A stretch of 64,000 bases of DNA from Actinomycetes bacterium. Its GTDB lineage: Bacteria > Actinomycetota > Acidimicrobiia > Acidimicrobiales > RAAP-2. Below are positions 9,356 to 18,226 of this stretch, in pieces. The number at the start of each line of letters is the position of its first letter. The first letter of the stretch is position 1. Where the stretch lies: positions 1-64,000 of the forward strand of contig JAJYXE010000035.1 in the NCBI GenBank assembly GCA_021791145.1, given 5' to 3'. Both the position numbers and the translations under genes were made by a program. Under the pieces are notes generated by a model. It was not told the origin of the DNA and ran no database searches. It saw only the letters and a program-made list of their open reading frames with translations.

Positions 9356-11112
9356 GGAGCGCCCATGCCTGCGCCGGCAGAGGGGAGGGCGGGCGAAGAG
9401 AGCAGCTCTCGCATGTTGCGGAGGTGCGCTGACGCACTCTCGGGGCTTGCCTCTCCCATCCCTTCGCGCAGAGTCTCGAGGACACTCGCGACTGGGGCCA
9501 GCCACGGAGAGGGGTGCCGCTCCGCGACGCCGTCGCACGCGTCGGCAGCGTCGGGACGCAGCGCCCAGGTGCAGGTGAGCTCCTCTTCGGCCCTGGTGAC
9601 GGCGACGTAGAGCAGGCGTTGCTCCTCCGCCCTGGCTGCGCTCGATCGTGCGGTCACGAGAGGCACGAGGCCGTCGGAGAGCCCCACCACGAAGACCGTC
9701 CGCCACTGCAGCCCTTTCGCCCGGTGGAACGTGCTCAGGACGACGGCGTCCTCGCCCTCTTCAAGAGCAGACGGAGACGGCGTGTTCGAGTGCGCTGCCA
9801 CTCCACCAGGTGGCTCCTCGCCGCCGTCCGCCGCGCGCTCCCCGCCGGACTGTGCCCCCCGGACGTCGCTCCCGGGGCCGAGCTCTGCTCCCGAGGTCCG
9901 GTTGGGGACCCGCGCTTCGTCCAGGGCCTGGGCGATCCGTGCCAGCTGTGCATTGGTGCGGGCGAGGACCGCGATCGACGACCACGTCCGCCCCGGCCGA
10001 TGGGCGAGCCAGACGCGGTGTGCGACGCCGGCGGCCTCATCGAGCTCGTTGGGGAAGCAGACGATCGACGGCAGCGGCCCGGTGCCTCGCGCGCTCGGTG
10101 GCGCTTTCTCCTCTCCGAGAACCGCGGCCGCAACCCGCACGACCGGGGCCGCGCAACGGTGGTTCGTCTCCAGGCGGACGACCCGGGTTCCTGCGTACTC
10201 CTCGGTGACCCGGAGGAGCAGCTCGGGATCTGCCCCGTTCCAGCCGTAGACGGACTGGTTGGGGTCTCCGACGACAAAGAGGTCGGGGTCCTCGCCCACG
10301 AGAAGGCGCAAGAGGCGGTACTGCGCGTCGTTCAGGTCCTGCATTTCGTCGACGAAGACATGGCGGTGCCACCATCGGACCGCACGTGCGAAGGCGGGCT
10401 CTTCCTCGAGGAGATCTCCGGCCTGCCAGAGCAGGTCGTCGAGGTCGAGCGCGCCGCGCAGCTGCCGTGTCTCTTCGTAGCGGCGGTAGAGCTCTGCGAT
10501 CCTCGCACCAGGCAGGGGCGTGCGTCTCGAAGCTTGCCGCGCGGCTTCCTCGTACGCGCTCGGAGGGACGAGCCGGGACTTCGCCCAGCTGATCTCTGCG
10601 TCGAGGCGCCTGACATCGCCTTGCAAATCGATGCGCCGCGGCAGTGGTCGGCGGCTCCTGCTCGCCCCGCCCTTGGGTCCGCCGCCGCGTGGTCCCGCCG
10701 GGCCACCATTCGTGTCGAGGAGGCCGGCGAGGATCGGCCGACGATCCGCGACGATCACCGGGCTCGGGCGGCCGCGGTCGCGCCGGTCAAGCGCGAGCAG
10801 CCGGAGCGCCGCGCGGTGGAGGGTGCCCGCCTGCACGTCCCGGCTCACCCCGAGCGACCACAGGCGATGGCGCAGCTCGTCTGCGGCCCTGCGGCTGAAC
10901 GTGCAGACCAGCACGTGGTTCGCGTGGGCGCTCCCGTCGAGGACGCGGCGCGCGACGCGCAGCGTGAGCACTCTCGTCTTGCCGGTTCCTGCGCCGGCGA
11001 GGACGCAGACCACCGGGTCGTCCGCGAGCACGGCCTCACGCTGGGCGGGGCTGAGGGCCGCGACGAGGTTCGTGATGTCGGGATTGGTCGTGAGGTCGGC
11101 AGGCACTGGCAC
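9352..11112 (-). CDS. UvrD/PcrA-like superfamily 1A ATP-dependent DNA helicase
   Basis: Protein of 586 aa, compact compared with UvrD (about 720 aa). Visible motifs: LSPAQREAVL (Q motif), Walker A AGAGTGKT (about 39-46), TFSRRAADEL (Ia), VDEMQDLND (II), VGDPNQSVYGWNGAD (III), VVLSTFHRAKGLQWR (V) and LLYVAVTRAEEEL (VI). These define a 3'-5' SF1A DNA helicase. It lacks the HRDC domain and tetracysteine region of actinobacterial UvrD2. It heads a three-gene run with 4-nt overlaps into metabolic enzymes, an unusual partnership. The GTG at 11112 is chosen because a TAGCGT -10 lies just upstream; an alternative GTG is at 11106. Confidence 0.9.
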   Translation of the reverse strand: MPVPADLTTNPDITNLVAALSPAQREAVLADDPVVCVLAGAGTGKTRVLTLRVARRVLDGSAHANHVLVCTFSRRAADELRHRLWSLGVSRDVQAGTLHRAALRLLALDRRDRGRPSPVIVADRRPILAGLLDTNGGPAGPRGGGPKGGASRSRRPLPRRIDLQGDVRRLDAEISWAKSRLVPPSAYEEAARQASRRTPLPGARIAELYRRYEETRQLRGALDLDDLLWQAGDLLEEEPAFARAVRWWHRHVFVDEMQDLNDAQYRLLRLLVGEDPDLFVVGDPNQSVYGWNGADPELLLRVTEEYAGTRVVRLETNHRCAAPVVRVAAAVLGEEKAPPSARGTGPLPSIVCFPNELDEAAGVAHRVWLAHRPGRTWSSIAVLARTNAQLARIAQALDEARVPNRTSGAELGPGSDVRGAQSGGERAADGGEEPPGGVAAHSNTPSPSALEEGEDAVVLSTFHRAKGLQWRTVFVVGLSDGLVPLVTARSSAARAEEQRLLYVAVTRAEEELTCTWALRPDAADACDGVAERHPSPWLAPVASVLETLREGMGEASPESASAHLRNMRELLSSPALPSAGAGMGAP

Positions 11113-11126
11113 TCCCTGCCACGCTA
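11113..11126 (-). promoter_or_regulatory. Near-leaderless -10 element for the helicase operon
   Basis: On the minus strand TAGCGT (11126-11121) is followed by 8 nt and then GTG at 11112. The start site expected 7 nt downstream of the hexamer would leave a leader of about 1 nt. Confidence 0.5.
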
Positions 11127-11227
11127 CCGAGGCGGCGCAGTCATAAGCGGAGCATCGGGATCCGGCCAGCTCCAAAGCCCGCGCCGCAGACGACGTGGGC
11201 CAGGCAAGGTCCGCCGGGTCGGTATGG

Positions 11228-11294
11228 TGGCCGGGCCGGCAGGCTGACCGGGCCGGCAGATGGCCGGGCCGCCAGGGTGACGGCCCGGCCGCCA
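11228..11294. repeat. GC-rich degenerate repeat between divergent genes
   Basis: About five copies of a CCGGGCCGGCAG-like unit, some inverted (CGGCCCGGCCGCCAG), fill the spacer between the helicase operon and the hydrolase-murF-ddl genes. The region is rich in GGCC/CCGG dyads and could fold strongly. Otherwise this 283-nt spacer (11113-11395) shows no gene. Confidence 0.6.
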
Positions 11295-11395
11295 GGTCGA
11301 GCGCCCAGTCAGCTCGACCGGTGCTTGGGCATCGTGGACTGCAGGTGCAACAGGAGAGTACGGCAGCACATGGGCACGGACGGGCGCTCGGGCGC

Positions 11396-12172
11396 GTGGA
11401 AGGGCAGCTGACGGTGCTGCGTACGTTCGCGGCCGGGAGACTCTTCGGCACGCGCTCGGGCGACGTCCAGCCGGCCGTGCTCGCGCTCCACGGCTGGGCG
11501 CGGACGCACCACGACTTCGACGCCGTGCTCCGCCCGGCAGGGGGGGCCGAGCTCGCCGCGGTGGCCGTCGACCTTCCCGGCTTCGGCAGCTCGCCGCCGC
11601 CCACGGAGCCCTGGGGCTCGGCGGAGTACGCGGCGTGCGTCGAAGCGCTGCTCGACGAGCTCGGCGGTCCTGTGGTGGTGCTCGGACACTCCTTCGGCGG
11701 CCGAGTGGCGGTCCATGTCGCAGCCACCCGTCCTGACGCGGTGCGCGCGCTCGTGCTCACCGGCGTGCCGCTCCTTCGCCTCTCACCACCGAGCCGCCCG
11801 GCGCTTGCCTACCGCGCGCTGCGAGCGTTGCACCAGGCGGGCCTGCTCGGTGACGAGCGCTTGGAGCACGCGAGGCGGCGCTACGGGTCGGCGGACTACG
11901 CAGCTGCGGCCGGGATCATGCGCCAGGTCCACAGCCGGGTCGTGGCCGAGAGCTACGAAGCCCAGCTCGACGCGATCGCCTGCCCGGTCACGCTGGTGTG
12001 GGGCGAGGACGACACGACAGTGCCGCTCACGGTGGCAACGACCGCACTCGATCGGCTGCGCCGAAGCGACCCAACCCGGGCCGAGCTGGTCACTCTGCAA
12101 GGCGCGGGCCATCTCGTCCCCCTGAGCTCGCCCGCAGCCCTGCGCCAGGCCGTGGAGCGGCATCTCTGGTGA
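11396..12172 (+). CDS. Alpha/beta hydrolase of the murF-ddl cluster
   Basis: Protein of 258 aa from GTG 11396 (VEGQLTVLRTF). Visible features: oxyanion-hole motif LHGWAR (31-36), nucleophile elbow GHSFGG with Ser99, acid in GEDDTTVP (D205/D206) and base His239 in GAGHLVP. This is a complete catalytic triad of an esterase/hydrolase. Its TGA overlaps the GTG of the membrane MurF by 4 nt, and ddl follows, so it is part of a cell-wall operon. From memory, the equivalent position between murF and ddl in Helicobacter and Campylobacter also holds an alpha/beta hydrolase, which suggests a conserved but uncharacterised role. The start is uncertain: the frame stays open upstream to 11195 through repeat sequence. 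Confidence 0.88.
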   Translation: MEGQLTVLRTFAAGRLFGTRSGDVQPAVLALHGWARTHHDFDAVLRPAGGAELAAVAVDLPGFGSSPPPTEPWGSAEYAACVEALLDELGGPVVVLGHSFGGRVAVHVAATRPDAVRALVLTGVPLLRLSPPSRPALAYRALRALHQAGLLGDERLEHARRRYGSADYAAAAGIMRQVHSRVVAESYEAQLDAIACPVTLVWGEDDTTVPLTVATTALDRLRRSDPTRAELVTLQGAGHLVPLSSPAALRQAVERHLW

Positions 12173-13737
12173 CGCCCGTGACGCTCGCGCTGCTCCATGA
12201 GACCGGCGGGGTCGCGTGGGCCGTCTTCGCGGTGTGCATCCTCGCGCTCGTGCCCGCGGGCGCGCGTTGGCTGCGCGTCGCGCAGCGCGAGCACTACATC
12301 CCGGATGCCACCAGCAGGTTCGCGATCCGCTGGTGGACCAGCGACCCGTTCAACGTCGCGCTCGTTGCCGTCGCGCTCGCAGGCGTCGTCCTGAGCGGCG
12401 TGTGGCCGCTCGCGGCGATCGCGACGATCGCGGTCGCGGTGTTCGCGCCGCTGCACCTCTCGATCCGGGGCCGCACGTCCCCGCTCGTGCTCACGCGGCG
12501 GCTCAGGTCGCTGGCGGTGGTCTGGCTGGCCGCCCAGGCAGCGCTGATCGGCGTCGGGGTGGGGGTGGGCGCGCCCGTGCCGTTCGCCGCCGTGGGGCTC
12601 GTCGCCGCGCCGGTGCTCGTCGACGCTGCGCTCTTCGTGACCGCGCCGATCGAACGCCGGCTGTCCCAGCGGTTCGTCGACATGGCCGCCGCCCGGTTGC
12701 GCAGGGTCGGCGCGACGATCGTCGCGATCACCGGCTCCTACGGCAAGACCTCCACGAAGAACCACGTCGCGCACCTCGTCACCGGCACGAAGGCGGTCGT
12801 CGCCACGCCCGCGTCGTTCAACAACCGGGTCGGGCTGGCCCGCGCGGTGAACGAGCACCTCGCGGAAGGGACCGAGGTCTTCGTCGCCGAGATGGGCACC
12901 TACGGCCCCGGCGAGATCCGCGACCTCTGCCGGTGGTGCCCGCCGCAGATCTCGGTCATGACGGCGATCGGGCCGGTCCATCTCGAGCGGTTCGGCTCCG
13001 AAGACGCGATCCTCGCCGCCAAGTCCGAGATCAACGAGCGCGCCTCGGTCGTCGTGGTGAACTCCGACGATCCCCGCCTCGCGGCACTCGGCGCGGCGCT
13101 CGACGCCGCTGCGGGCGGCCCCGAGGTCGTGCGCGCTGCGGCGGAGGATTCCGATGCCGACGTCCGAGTGGAGGTCGACGACGGGAAGGTCAGCGTCGTC
13201 GTCGACGGCACGATCGCCGGCGAACCGGTGCCGCTGCCCCCGGGCATCCAGCCGACGAACCTCGCCTGCGCGATCGCCGTGGCGCTGCAGCTCGACGTGT
13301 CGCTCGGCGAGGTGCTCGAGCGCGTCCCGACGCTCGCGGCCGTCGCCAACCGGCTCACCGCGGACACGTCGGCCTCCGGTGTCCACGTGATCGACGACAC
13401 CTTCAATTCCAATCCAGCCGGTGCGCGTGCCGCGCTCGCCCTCCTCGCGGCGGCGCCAAGCACCGGAGAGCGGGTGGTCGTCACTCCCGGCATGGTCGAG
13501 CTCGGCCGACGACAGGCGGCAGAGAACGAGGCCTTCGCCGCAGCCGCCTGCGAGGTCGCCTCGACGTTGGTCGTCGTCGGACTCACCAACCGGCGTGCGC
13601 TGCTGCGGGGTGCCGCCGGGCACGGTCGGGTCGTGGTCGTCCGCACCCGGGACGAGGCGGTCGCGTGGGTACGCACCAACCTCGGGCCGGGCGAGGTCGT
13701 TCTCTACGAGAACGACCTGCCGGACCATTACCCTTAG
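12169..13737 (+). CDS. murF: Membrane-anchored MurF-type Mur ligase
   Basis: Protein of 522 aa. Residues 1-160 contain about four hydrophobic segments (near 5-30, 62-92, 115-135 and 138-158), absent from ordinary soluble MurF. The Mur ligase follows: ATP-binding ITGSYGKTSTKN (188-199), FNNRVGLARAVNE, EMGTYGPGEI, HLERFGS and the C-terminal-domain motif DDTFNSNPAGARAAL. These fit UDP-MurNAc-tripeptide D-Ala-D-Ala ligase. The start GTG overlaps the hydrolase stop (GTGA) and ddl follows 48 nt later, so the enzyme that makes D-Ala-D-Ala is encoded beside the one that uses it. The membrane domain presumably places the reaction at the inner face of the membrane, next to MraY. Confidence 0.87.
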   Translation: MTPVTLALLHETGGVAWAVFAVCILALVPAGARWLRVAQREHYIPDATSRFAIRWWTSDPFNVALVAVALAGVVLSGVWPLAAIATIAVAVFAPLHLSIRGRTSPLVLTRRLRSLAVVWLAAQAALIGVGVGVGAPVPFAAVGLVAAPVLVDAALFVTAPIERRLSQRFVDMAAARLRRVGATIVAITGSYGKTSTKNHVAHLVTGTKAVVATPASFNNRVGLARAVNEHLAEGTEVFVAEMGTYGPGEIRDLCRWCPPQISVMTAIGPVHLERFGSEDAILAAKSEINERASVVVVNSDDPRLAALGAALDAAAGGPEVVRAAAEDSDADVRVEVDDGKVSVVVDGTIAGEPVPLPPGIQPTNLACAIAVALQLDVSLGEVLERVPTLAAVANRLTADTSASGVHVIDDTFNSNPAGARAALALLAAAPSTGERVVVTPGMVELGRRQAAENEAFAAAACEVASTLVVVGLTNRRALLRGAAGHGRVVVVRTRDEAVAWVRTNLGPGEVVLYENDLPDHYP

Positions 13738-13744
13738 GCGCCGA

Positions 13745-13763
13745 CGCCGGGGGCTTCCCGGCG
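13745..13763 (+). terminator. Intergenic hairpin between murF and ddl
   Basis: A perfect 7-bp stem, CGCCGGG (13745-13751) with CCCGGCG (13757-13763), around a 5-nt loop. It starts 8 nt after the murF stop and has no T-tract. It may be an attenuator or processing site lowering ddl expression rather than a full terminator. Confidence 0.4.
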
Positions 13764-13785
13764 CGACGCACACCCGGGAGCGCAC

Positions 13786-14907
13786 GTGAGCGAAGTCAAG
13801 TCCGATCTCGCCGTTGTCTTCGGCGGTCCTTCGCCGGAACATGATGTGAGCGTCCTGACGGGCCTGCAGGCAGGTCGCGCCGTCGGCGCGCGCTGTCTCT
13901 ACTGGACCAAGACGGGGGAGTGGTTCGAAGTGGAGACGGGCCTCGAGGCCGGCGCTTTCGTGCAGGGCGTGCCGCGCGGGGCCCAGAAGGTCCAGCTGCT
14001 GGCCGAGTCCGGCTTCGTGCCCGAGGCGGGCAGGTTCAGTCGTCCGCGCCCTCTGGGCGTCGACGTCGCCGTCGTGTGCTGCCACGGGGGGCCAGGGGAG
14101 GACGGCACGCTGCAGGCGGCGCTCGACCTCGCCGGCGTGCGCTACACGGGCCCCACGGTCGCGGGCGCTGCGCTCGGCATGGACAAGCTCGCCTTCGCCG
14201 ACGTGGTGTCGCGTGCGGGCCTGCCTACGCTGGAGCGGGTCCTTCTCGACAAGGAGACGAGCGAAGTGGGGTGTGAGCCGCCCTTCATCGTCAAGCCGCG
14301 CTTCGGGGGGTCCTCCATCGGGATCGTCCCCAACGTGGCGGACCTCCAGACGGCGGTCGCGTTGCTCGATGCCAATCGGCACCTGCGGGCGGGCGCGGTC
14401 CTCGAGCCGTACCGGGGCGACCTCTACGACCTCCAGATCGCCGTCCGGACGTGGCCGGAGCTCGCCCTCTCGGCAGTCGAGCGCCCGTTGCGCACCCCGA
14501 GAGCCGGCGGCGCGGCAGGGGAGCCGGACATCCTCGGGTACGCGGACAAGTACGTCGGCGGCGAGGGAATGGCGAGCGCCCCGCGCGAGCTCCCGGCCCG
14601 CATCGACGCCAGTCTCGAGCGGGCGCTGCGCGACGCCGCCGCGGCCGTGGCGCGGCTGTGCTCCGTGCGCGGAGTCGCTCGCGTCGACTTCCTGTCGGAC
14701 GGAAGGGAGCTCTTCGTCAACGAGATCAACACGATTCCAGGCTCGCTCGCCCGCTACCTGTGGATCGACCCGGCCGTCCCGTTCCGCACCCTGCTCTCCG
14801 ACATGGTGGCCGAAGCGCGCGAGCGGCCGTCGCACTTCTACACGGTCGAAGGCGCCGACGGCACCGTGCTCAAGGGCGCTGCGTCGATCGCCGCCAAGCT
14901 GGCCTGA
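13786..14907 (+). CDS. ddl: D-alanine--D-alanine ligase (ATP-grasp)
   Basis: Protein of 373 aa from GTG 13786, with a short SD (CGGGAG) 5 nt upstream. Family motifs: VFGGPSPEHDVSVLTG (the N-terminal Ddl signature), CCHGGPGEDGTLQAAL (HGxxGEDG), YTGPTVAGAALGMDK, PPFIVKPRFGGSSIGI (ATP-grasp glycine loop), VARVDFL and VNEINTIPG (metal-binding Glu-Asn). The length matches the family. It makes the D-Ala-D-Ala dipeptide used by the adjacent MurF. The KYVGGEGM region is the ligase omega-loop position. It is convergent with the BTAD gene, which ends 50 nt away. Confidence 0.93.
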   Translation: MSEVKSDLAVVFGGPSPEHDVSVLTGLQAGRAVGARCLYWTKTGEWFEVETGLEAGAFVQGVPRGAQKVQLLAESGFVPEAGRFSRPRPLGVDVAVVCCHGGPGEDGTLQAALDLAGVRYTGPTVAGAALGMDKLAFADVVSRAGLPTLERVLLDKETSEVGCEPPFIVKPRFGGSSIGIVPNVADLQTAVALLDANRHLRAGAVLEPYRGDLYDLQIAVRTWPELALSAVERPLRTPRAGGAAGEPDILGYADKYVGGEGMASAPRELPARIDASLERALRDAAAAVARLCSVRGVARVDFLSDGRELFVNEINTIPGSLARYLWIDPAVPFRTLLSDMVAEARERPSHFYTVEGADGTVLKGAASIAAKLA

Positions 14908-14957
14908 GCCGCCGACGGCGCCGGACGTCGCGCCGCCTGTCCCCCGCGCGGCCGCTG

Positions 14958-17342
14958 TCAGGCTCGCACGATCTGCGGCGTCGCACCGTCTCCAGCGAGC
15001 TGTGCGCGCAGCAGCGCGTAGAGCTGCTCGGTGCGCTCCGACGGCACGCTGCCCGGGTCGAGCTCGTCGATCTGGCGTTGGCACTCCTGCCACTCCGCGT
15101 GGAGGCGGCGAGCGTCCCCGCTGGCGGCAGCGACCCGCATCGCGGCGCGCGTCAGCGGCTCGCAGGACGGCTCCACTTTCCTTGCCTGCACCAGCGCCCA
15201 GCGCGCGAGGTCGAGGTCGCCGTTGCCGAGCGCCTGGCGGACCAGCGCGCACGCGCCGTCCACGACCGCGTCGGCGAGCCGGCGCTCGTGGCCTTCGGCT
15301 CTCCACCACCCATAGCCGGTGAGCACCCCGCCGAGCGGCTCCGACTCGATGAGCTCGAGCCCGTCTCGGAGAAGGGCGACCGCCCCAGCAGGATCGTGTG
15401 ACGCCAGGCCGTCGTGGAGCAACGTCCACACCCGCACGGCGTCGACCGACACCAGCGCCGAGAGCCGGTAGTGCCCGGTGCGGGATGCCGGCGGAAGGAG
15501 CAGCTCCCCGTCGGGGCCGACCCCGAGAGCCCGGCGAGCCGCACCGACGGTGTTGAAGAGGGTCTTGGCCGCCGCGTCCGCGTCGGGGGAACCCAGGACG
15601 CGCGTCCGGAGCCGATCACCGGTGACAGGGTCGGGCGCGTGCACGGCGAGGTAGGCAACGATCTCCACCGCGCGCCTCGCCCTCTTCAGTGGGAGGTCGC
15701 CTTGGAGGCCGACGATGCCCGGCACCGCCGCGAGGAGCCGCACCTCCGCCTGTCCGGGTGCGCGTCCCGCGGGCACAGGGCGCGGTTGTCCGGCAGCGGC
15801 GCGAATGGGAGCGGCGCGAATGGGTGTCGACGGCGCCGGGGTGGCGGGCATCGTGGAGGGCGCCTTCGTGCCTGTGTGCACGAGGCGCGCAGTGGCCGCG
15901 ACGCGCTGGCTGTGGAGGAGCGGGCGGATGACGGGCCGATCGGGCGGCACGGCGGGACGGATGAGCGCGTCGACGGCGTTTGCCCACGAGCCGTCGAGCA
16001 AGGGCGGGCGGACGGTGAGCCCGAGAGGGTGGGCGCTCGCGCCGCGATCGTCGACCACGATGGTGACCTCAGCGTCGTCGACCTGCCCGGTCGCCAGCAC
16101 CGCGCAGCCGCGCCGGACCGCCGCCGGGAGAGAGTGCGGGGTCCCTACGAAGAGCACGTGCGGGCACACGATCCGTGCCCCGGTCGTCGGAATCGAGAGT
16201 CGGTCGACGACCGCTGCCGCCTCGAGAGGGTCCTCGGTGACGACGAGGTCTTCGTGCCAGCTCCACGATGCCAGCGCGGCGCGCATGGCACGAACCAGGT
16301 CACTGGCGCGCGGTCCGGCGACCGCGACACACGCCCCAGCTGGCACGGGGAGCAGCCACGTCCCGCGGTCGTCGTCGCCGAGCGGCAGCAGGACCGGGCA
16401 CCAGGGATGCGCGGCCTCTCGAGTCCAATCCAGCGAGATCGCGTCCGCCGGCGCAGAGAGCCGCCAGGTGGAGTTGTTCCCCTGCTGCCAACCGGTGAGG
16501 ACGTCGGGCACAGGATCGGAGAAGCGAACCTCCACCCCGTCGTGCCCGGCGCGCAGCCACCGCACCGGGCCGGGCAGAGGATCCAGTGTGGCGAGAAGGC
16601 TCCCGAGGTGCCGCGAAGCGGCTTCGATCATCGCGGGGAGCGGCAGGGCTTCGAAGGACGCGACGAGCGCAGCGAGATCTGCCTCCTCGTCACCGGGCTC
16701 TGGGGTCTCGTCTCCCTCCTCGCGCAGGAACGCCTGAAGGCGACGCAGCTGGCGGGCGCGCCGGGCGAGCAGGCCCGCGACCAGCGCGCTCATTCCTGCG
16801 GCGGAGAGCTCGGCCAGCGGTAACAGCGTGCCAGCGGACCAGAAGGACGCTGCAGCGGGTGCCGAGCGTGCCCCCAGCGGGACGGCGCCGGTCGGCTGGT
16901 CATCCCGTGGAAAGGGTGCAACCCGAGCCGGCTCTGCCGTTCGCTGCACGTGCGCCGCGCGCACCGTCGACCCCCCGGTCACCGCGCCCGACGCGACGGA
17001 CGTGCCGGCGCCGAGGAGCGAGGAGAACGCGAGGACCCCGATCGCGATGCGCAGGGCGATGCGGTCGGAGAGCCGGACGGCACCGGCCACGTCCCGGGCT
17101 CGCACTCGGGCCGCCGCGCGACGGAGGACGGGCCAGGCGCATGCTGCCCAGGCACACCAGCTCACGATCGCCAGCAGGTCGAAGAGGCCGTGCCACGACA
17201 CGACCGCGGCGCTCCAGTGGCGGGGGACGGGGAGCCCGACGAAGCCGATGAGGACACCGGGCACCGCTCCGAAGACGAGGAGAGTTGCGACGAGGCCGAT
17301 GGTGGCGTCCCACAGGGTGCGGTGTCTGCGCAAAGCGGCCAT
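14958..17342 (-). CDS. Membrane protein with C-terminal bacterial transcriptional activator domain (BTAD)
   Basis: Protein of 794 aa. Hydrophobic segments lie near residues 15-38, 45-72 and 97-120 with a fourth around 160-185, then a cytosolic region of unknown fold (about 190-550). The C-terminal 230 residues look like a winged-helix plus TPR-like BTAD: RARRAVEIVAYLAVHA, RLRTRVLGSPDADAAAKTLF, VGAARRALG, and the helical repeats ending LHAEWQECQRQIDELD. BTADs occur in SARP regulators, but membrane-anchored versions are a separate and poorly understood actinobacterial group. It starts 8 nt after the exported repeat protein and lies downstream of a sigma-like gene; the three probably act together. 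I could not find a LysM motif. Target unknown. Confidence 0.72.
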   Translation of the reverse strand: MAALRRHRTLWDATIGLVATLLVFGAVPGVLIGFVGLPVPRHWSAAVVSWHGLFDLLAIVSWCAWAACAWPVLRRAAARVRARDVAGAVRLSDRIALRIAIGVLAFSSLLGAGTSVASGAVTGGSTVRAAHVQRTAEPARVAPFPRDDQPTGAVPLGARSAPAAASFWSAGTLLPLAELSAAGMSALVAGLLARRARQLRRLQAFLREEGDETPEPGDEEADLAALVASFEALPLPAMIEAASRHLGSLLATLDPLPGPVRWLRAGHDGVEVRFSDPVPDVLTGWQQGNNSTWRLSAPADAISLDWTREAAHPWCPVLLPLGDDDRGTWLLPVPAGACVAVAGPRASDLVRAMRAALASWSWHEDLVVTEDPLEAAAVVDRLSIPTTGARIVCPHVLFVGTPHSLPAAVRRGCAVLATGQVDDAEVTIVVDDRGASAHPLGLTVRPPLLDGSWANAVDALIRPAVPPDRPVIRPLLHSQRVAATARLVHTGTKAPSTMPATPAPSTPIRAAPIRAAAGQPRPVPAGRAPGQAEVRLLAAVPGIVGLQGDLPLKRARRAVEIVAYLAVHAPDPVTGDRLRTRVLGSPDADAAAKTLFNTVGAARRALGVGPDGELLLPPASRTGHYRLSALVSVDAVRVWTLLHDGLASHDPAGAVALLRDGLELIESEPLGGVLTGYGWWRAEGHERRLADAVVDGACALVRQALGNGDLDLARWALVQARKVEPSCEPLTRAAMRVAAASGDARRLHAEWQECQRQIDELDPGSVPSERTEQLYALLRAQLAGDGATPQIVRA

Positions 17343-17350
17343 GTCGGTGC

Positions 17351-18226
17351 TCAGGCACCGGGTTGGACGACGAGGGCGAACTGCACCTCTGGCGACCCCG
17401 ACAAGAGTGCAAGGGTGACGGTGCACGTCCCGTTCCCGTGGCTGTCGTCGACCTCGAGGGAAAGTGGTGACGCCCCGACGCGCGTGACCGACACCCCGCC
17501 AGGGCAGGAGATTGCGAGCTCCAGGTCCACTGCGCCTTGCCAGGTGGCGCGGGCAGAGACCATGCCTCCCCCGGACGCCGCGAACGACGCGGACGTCGAG
17601 GGAGGAACGATCGACCCGGTACCCGGGTACTCGCCCAACGGTGCGGCGCTCTCAGAGCTCGATCCGCTCCCGGTCCTCGGCACCGCAGACGGCGCCGTGC
17701 CATGAACGGTTGGGCTCGAGGTGCCGACCTCGCCCGAGCCAACAGTCGCCGCCACGCCGCTCGTTGCCGCGGCCAGGGCCGGCGCGCTCGAACCCGCGGC
17801 GACGTTCGCGGGGGTGGAGACCCGTGGCGACGCGTCGGCAGGCGTGGCGAAGACCGTGGAGCCGACCCTGCCTGAGCTGGCCCTGCCCGAGCCGACCCTG
17901 CCTGAGCTGGCCCTGCCCGAGCTGGCCCTGCCGGAGCTGGCCCTGCCCGCGTCGGTCCTGCCCGCGCCGGTGCTGCCGAGGCGGACGCTGGGCGTCCGTT
18001 CGGAGCGGAGACGCTTGGGAAGGGCGTTCGCCGTCGTGGCGCGCGCGTCCGCGGACCCGCCAGCGCGCGGCGCCGCTCGGCGCCCTCGGACGAGCTGGCT
18101 GCTGGCGGCGACAGGTCCGAGGTGGTGATGGCTCGTCGTAGACGAGATCGCCGTCACGAGTGCCATCAGTGCGAGCGAGACCGCGAGGACGCCCCAGGCA
18201 CGAGAACGGCGGGTGGGGTCACCCAC
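17351..18226 (-). CDS. Membrane-anchored or exported low-complexity repeat protein, unknown function
   Basis: Protein of 291 aa with a GTG start. A basic N-terminus precedes one hydrophobic helix (WGVLAVSLALMALVTAI, about 11-27), consistent with an uncleaved signal anchor. Residues about 90-125 are a tandem pentapeptide array (GRASS/GRVGS), then Ser/Thr/Ala/Gly-rich disorder to about 220. The last 80 residues look like a compact beta domain (ATWQGAVDLELAISCPGG...TCTVTLALLSG) with two Cys that could form a disulfide. I do not recognise the family. The stop is 8 nt from the start of the membrane BTAD protein, so the two are probably co-transcribed and may form a membrane sensor pair. Confidence 0.62.
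   Translation of the reverse strand: MGDPTRRSRAWGVLAVSLALMALVTAISSTTSHHHLGPVAASSQLVRGRRAAPRAGGSADARATTANALPKRLRSERTPSVRLGSTGAGRTDAGRASSGRASSGRASSGRVGSGRASSGRVGSTVFATPADASPRVSTPANVAAGSSAPALAAATSGVAATVGSGEVGTSSPTVHGTAPSAVPRTGSGSSSESAAPLGEYPGTGSIVPPSTSASFAASGGGMVSARATWQGAVDLELAISCPGGVSVTRVGASPLSLEVDDSHGNGTCTVTLALLSGSPEVQFALVVQPGA
17861..17950 (-). repeat. 15-bp in-frame tandem repeat
   Basis: Six 15-bp units encode alternating GRASS and GRVGS pentapeptides inside the exported repeat protein. Two unit variants alternate, suggesting duplication of a 30-bp pair as well as of single units. Confidence 0.85.

Noticed and set aside
7928..9610. 560-codon plus-strand frame opposite the GlcD-like gene
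   Set aside because: No domain visible and fully antisense to a gene with clear FAD-oxidase motifs.
11953..15429. 1158-codon minus-strand frame across murF and ddl
   Set aside because: Arg/Asp/Glu-rich shadow; murF and ddl motifs are unambiguous on the other strand.
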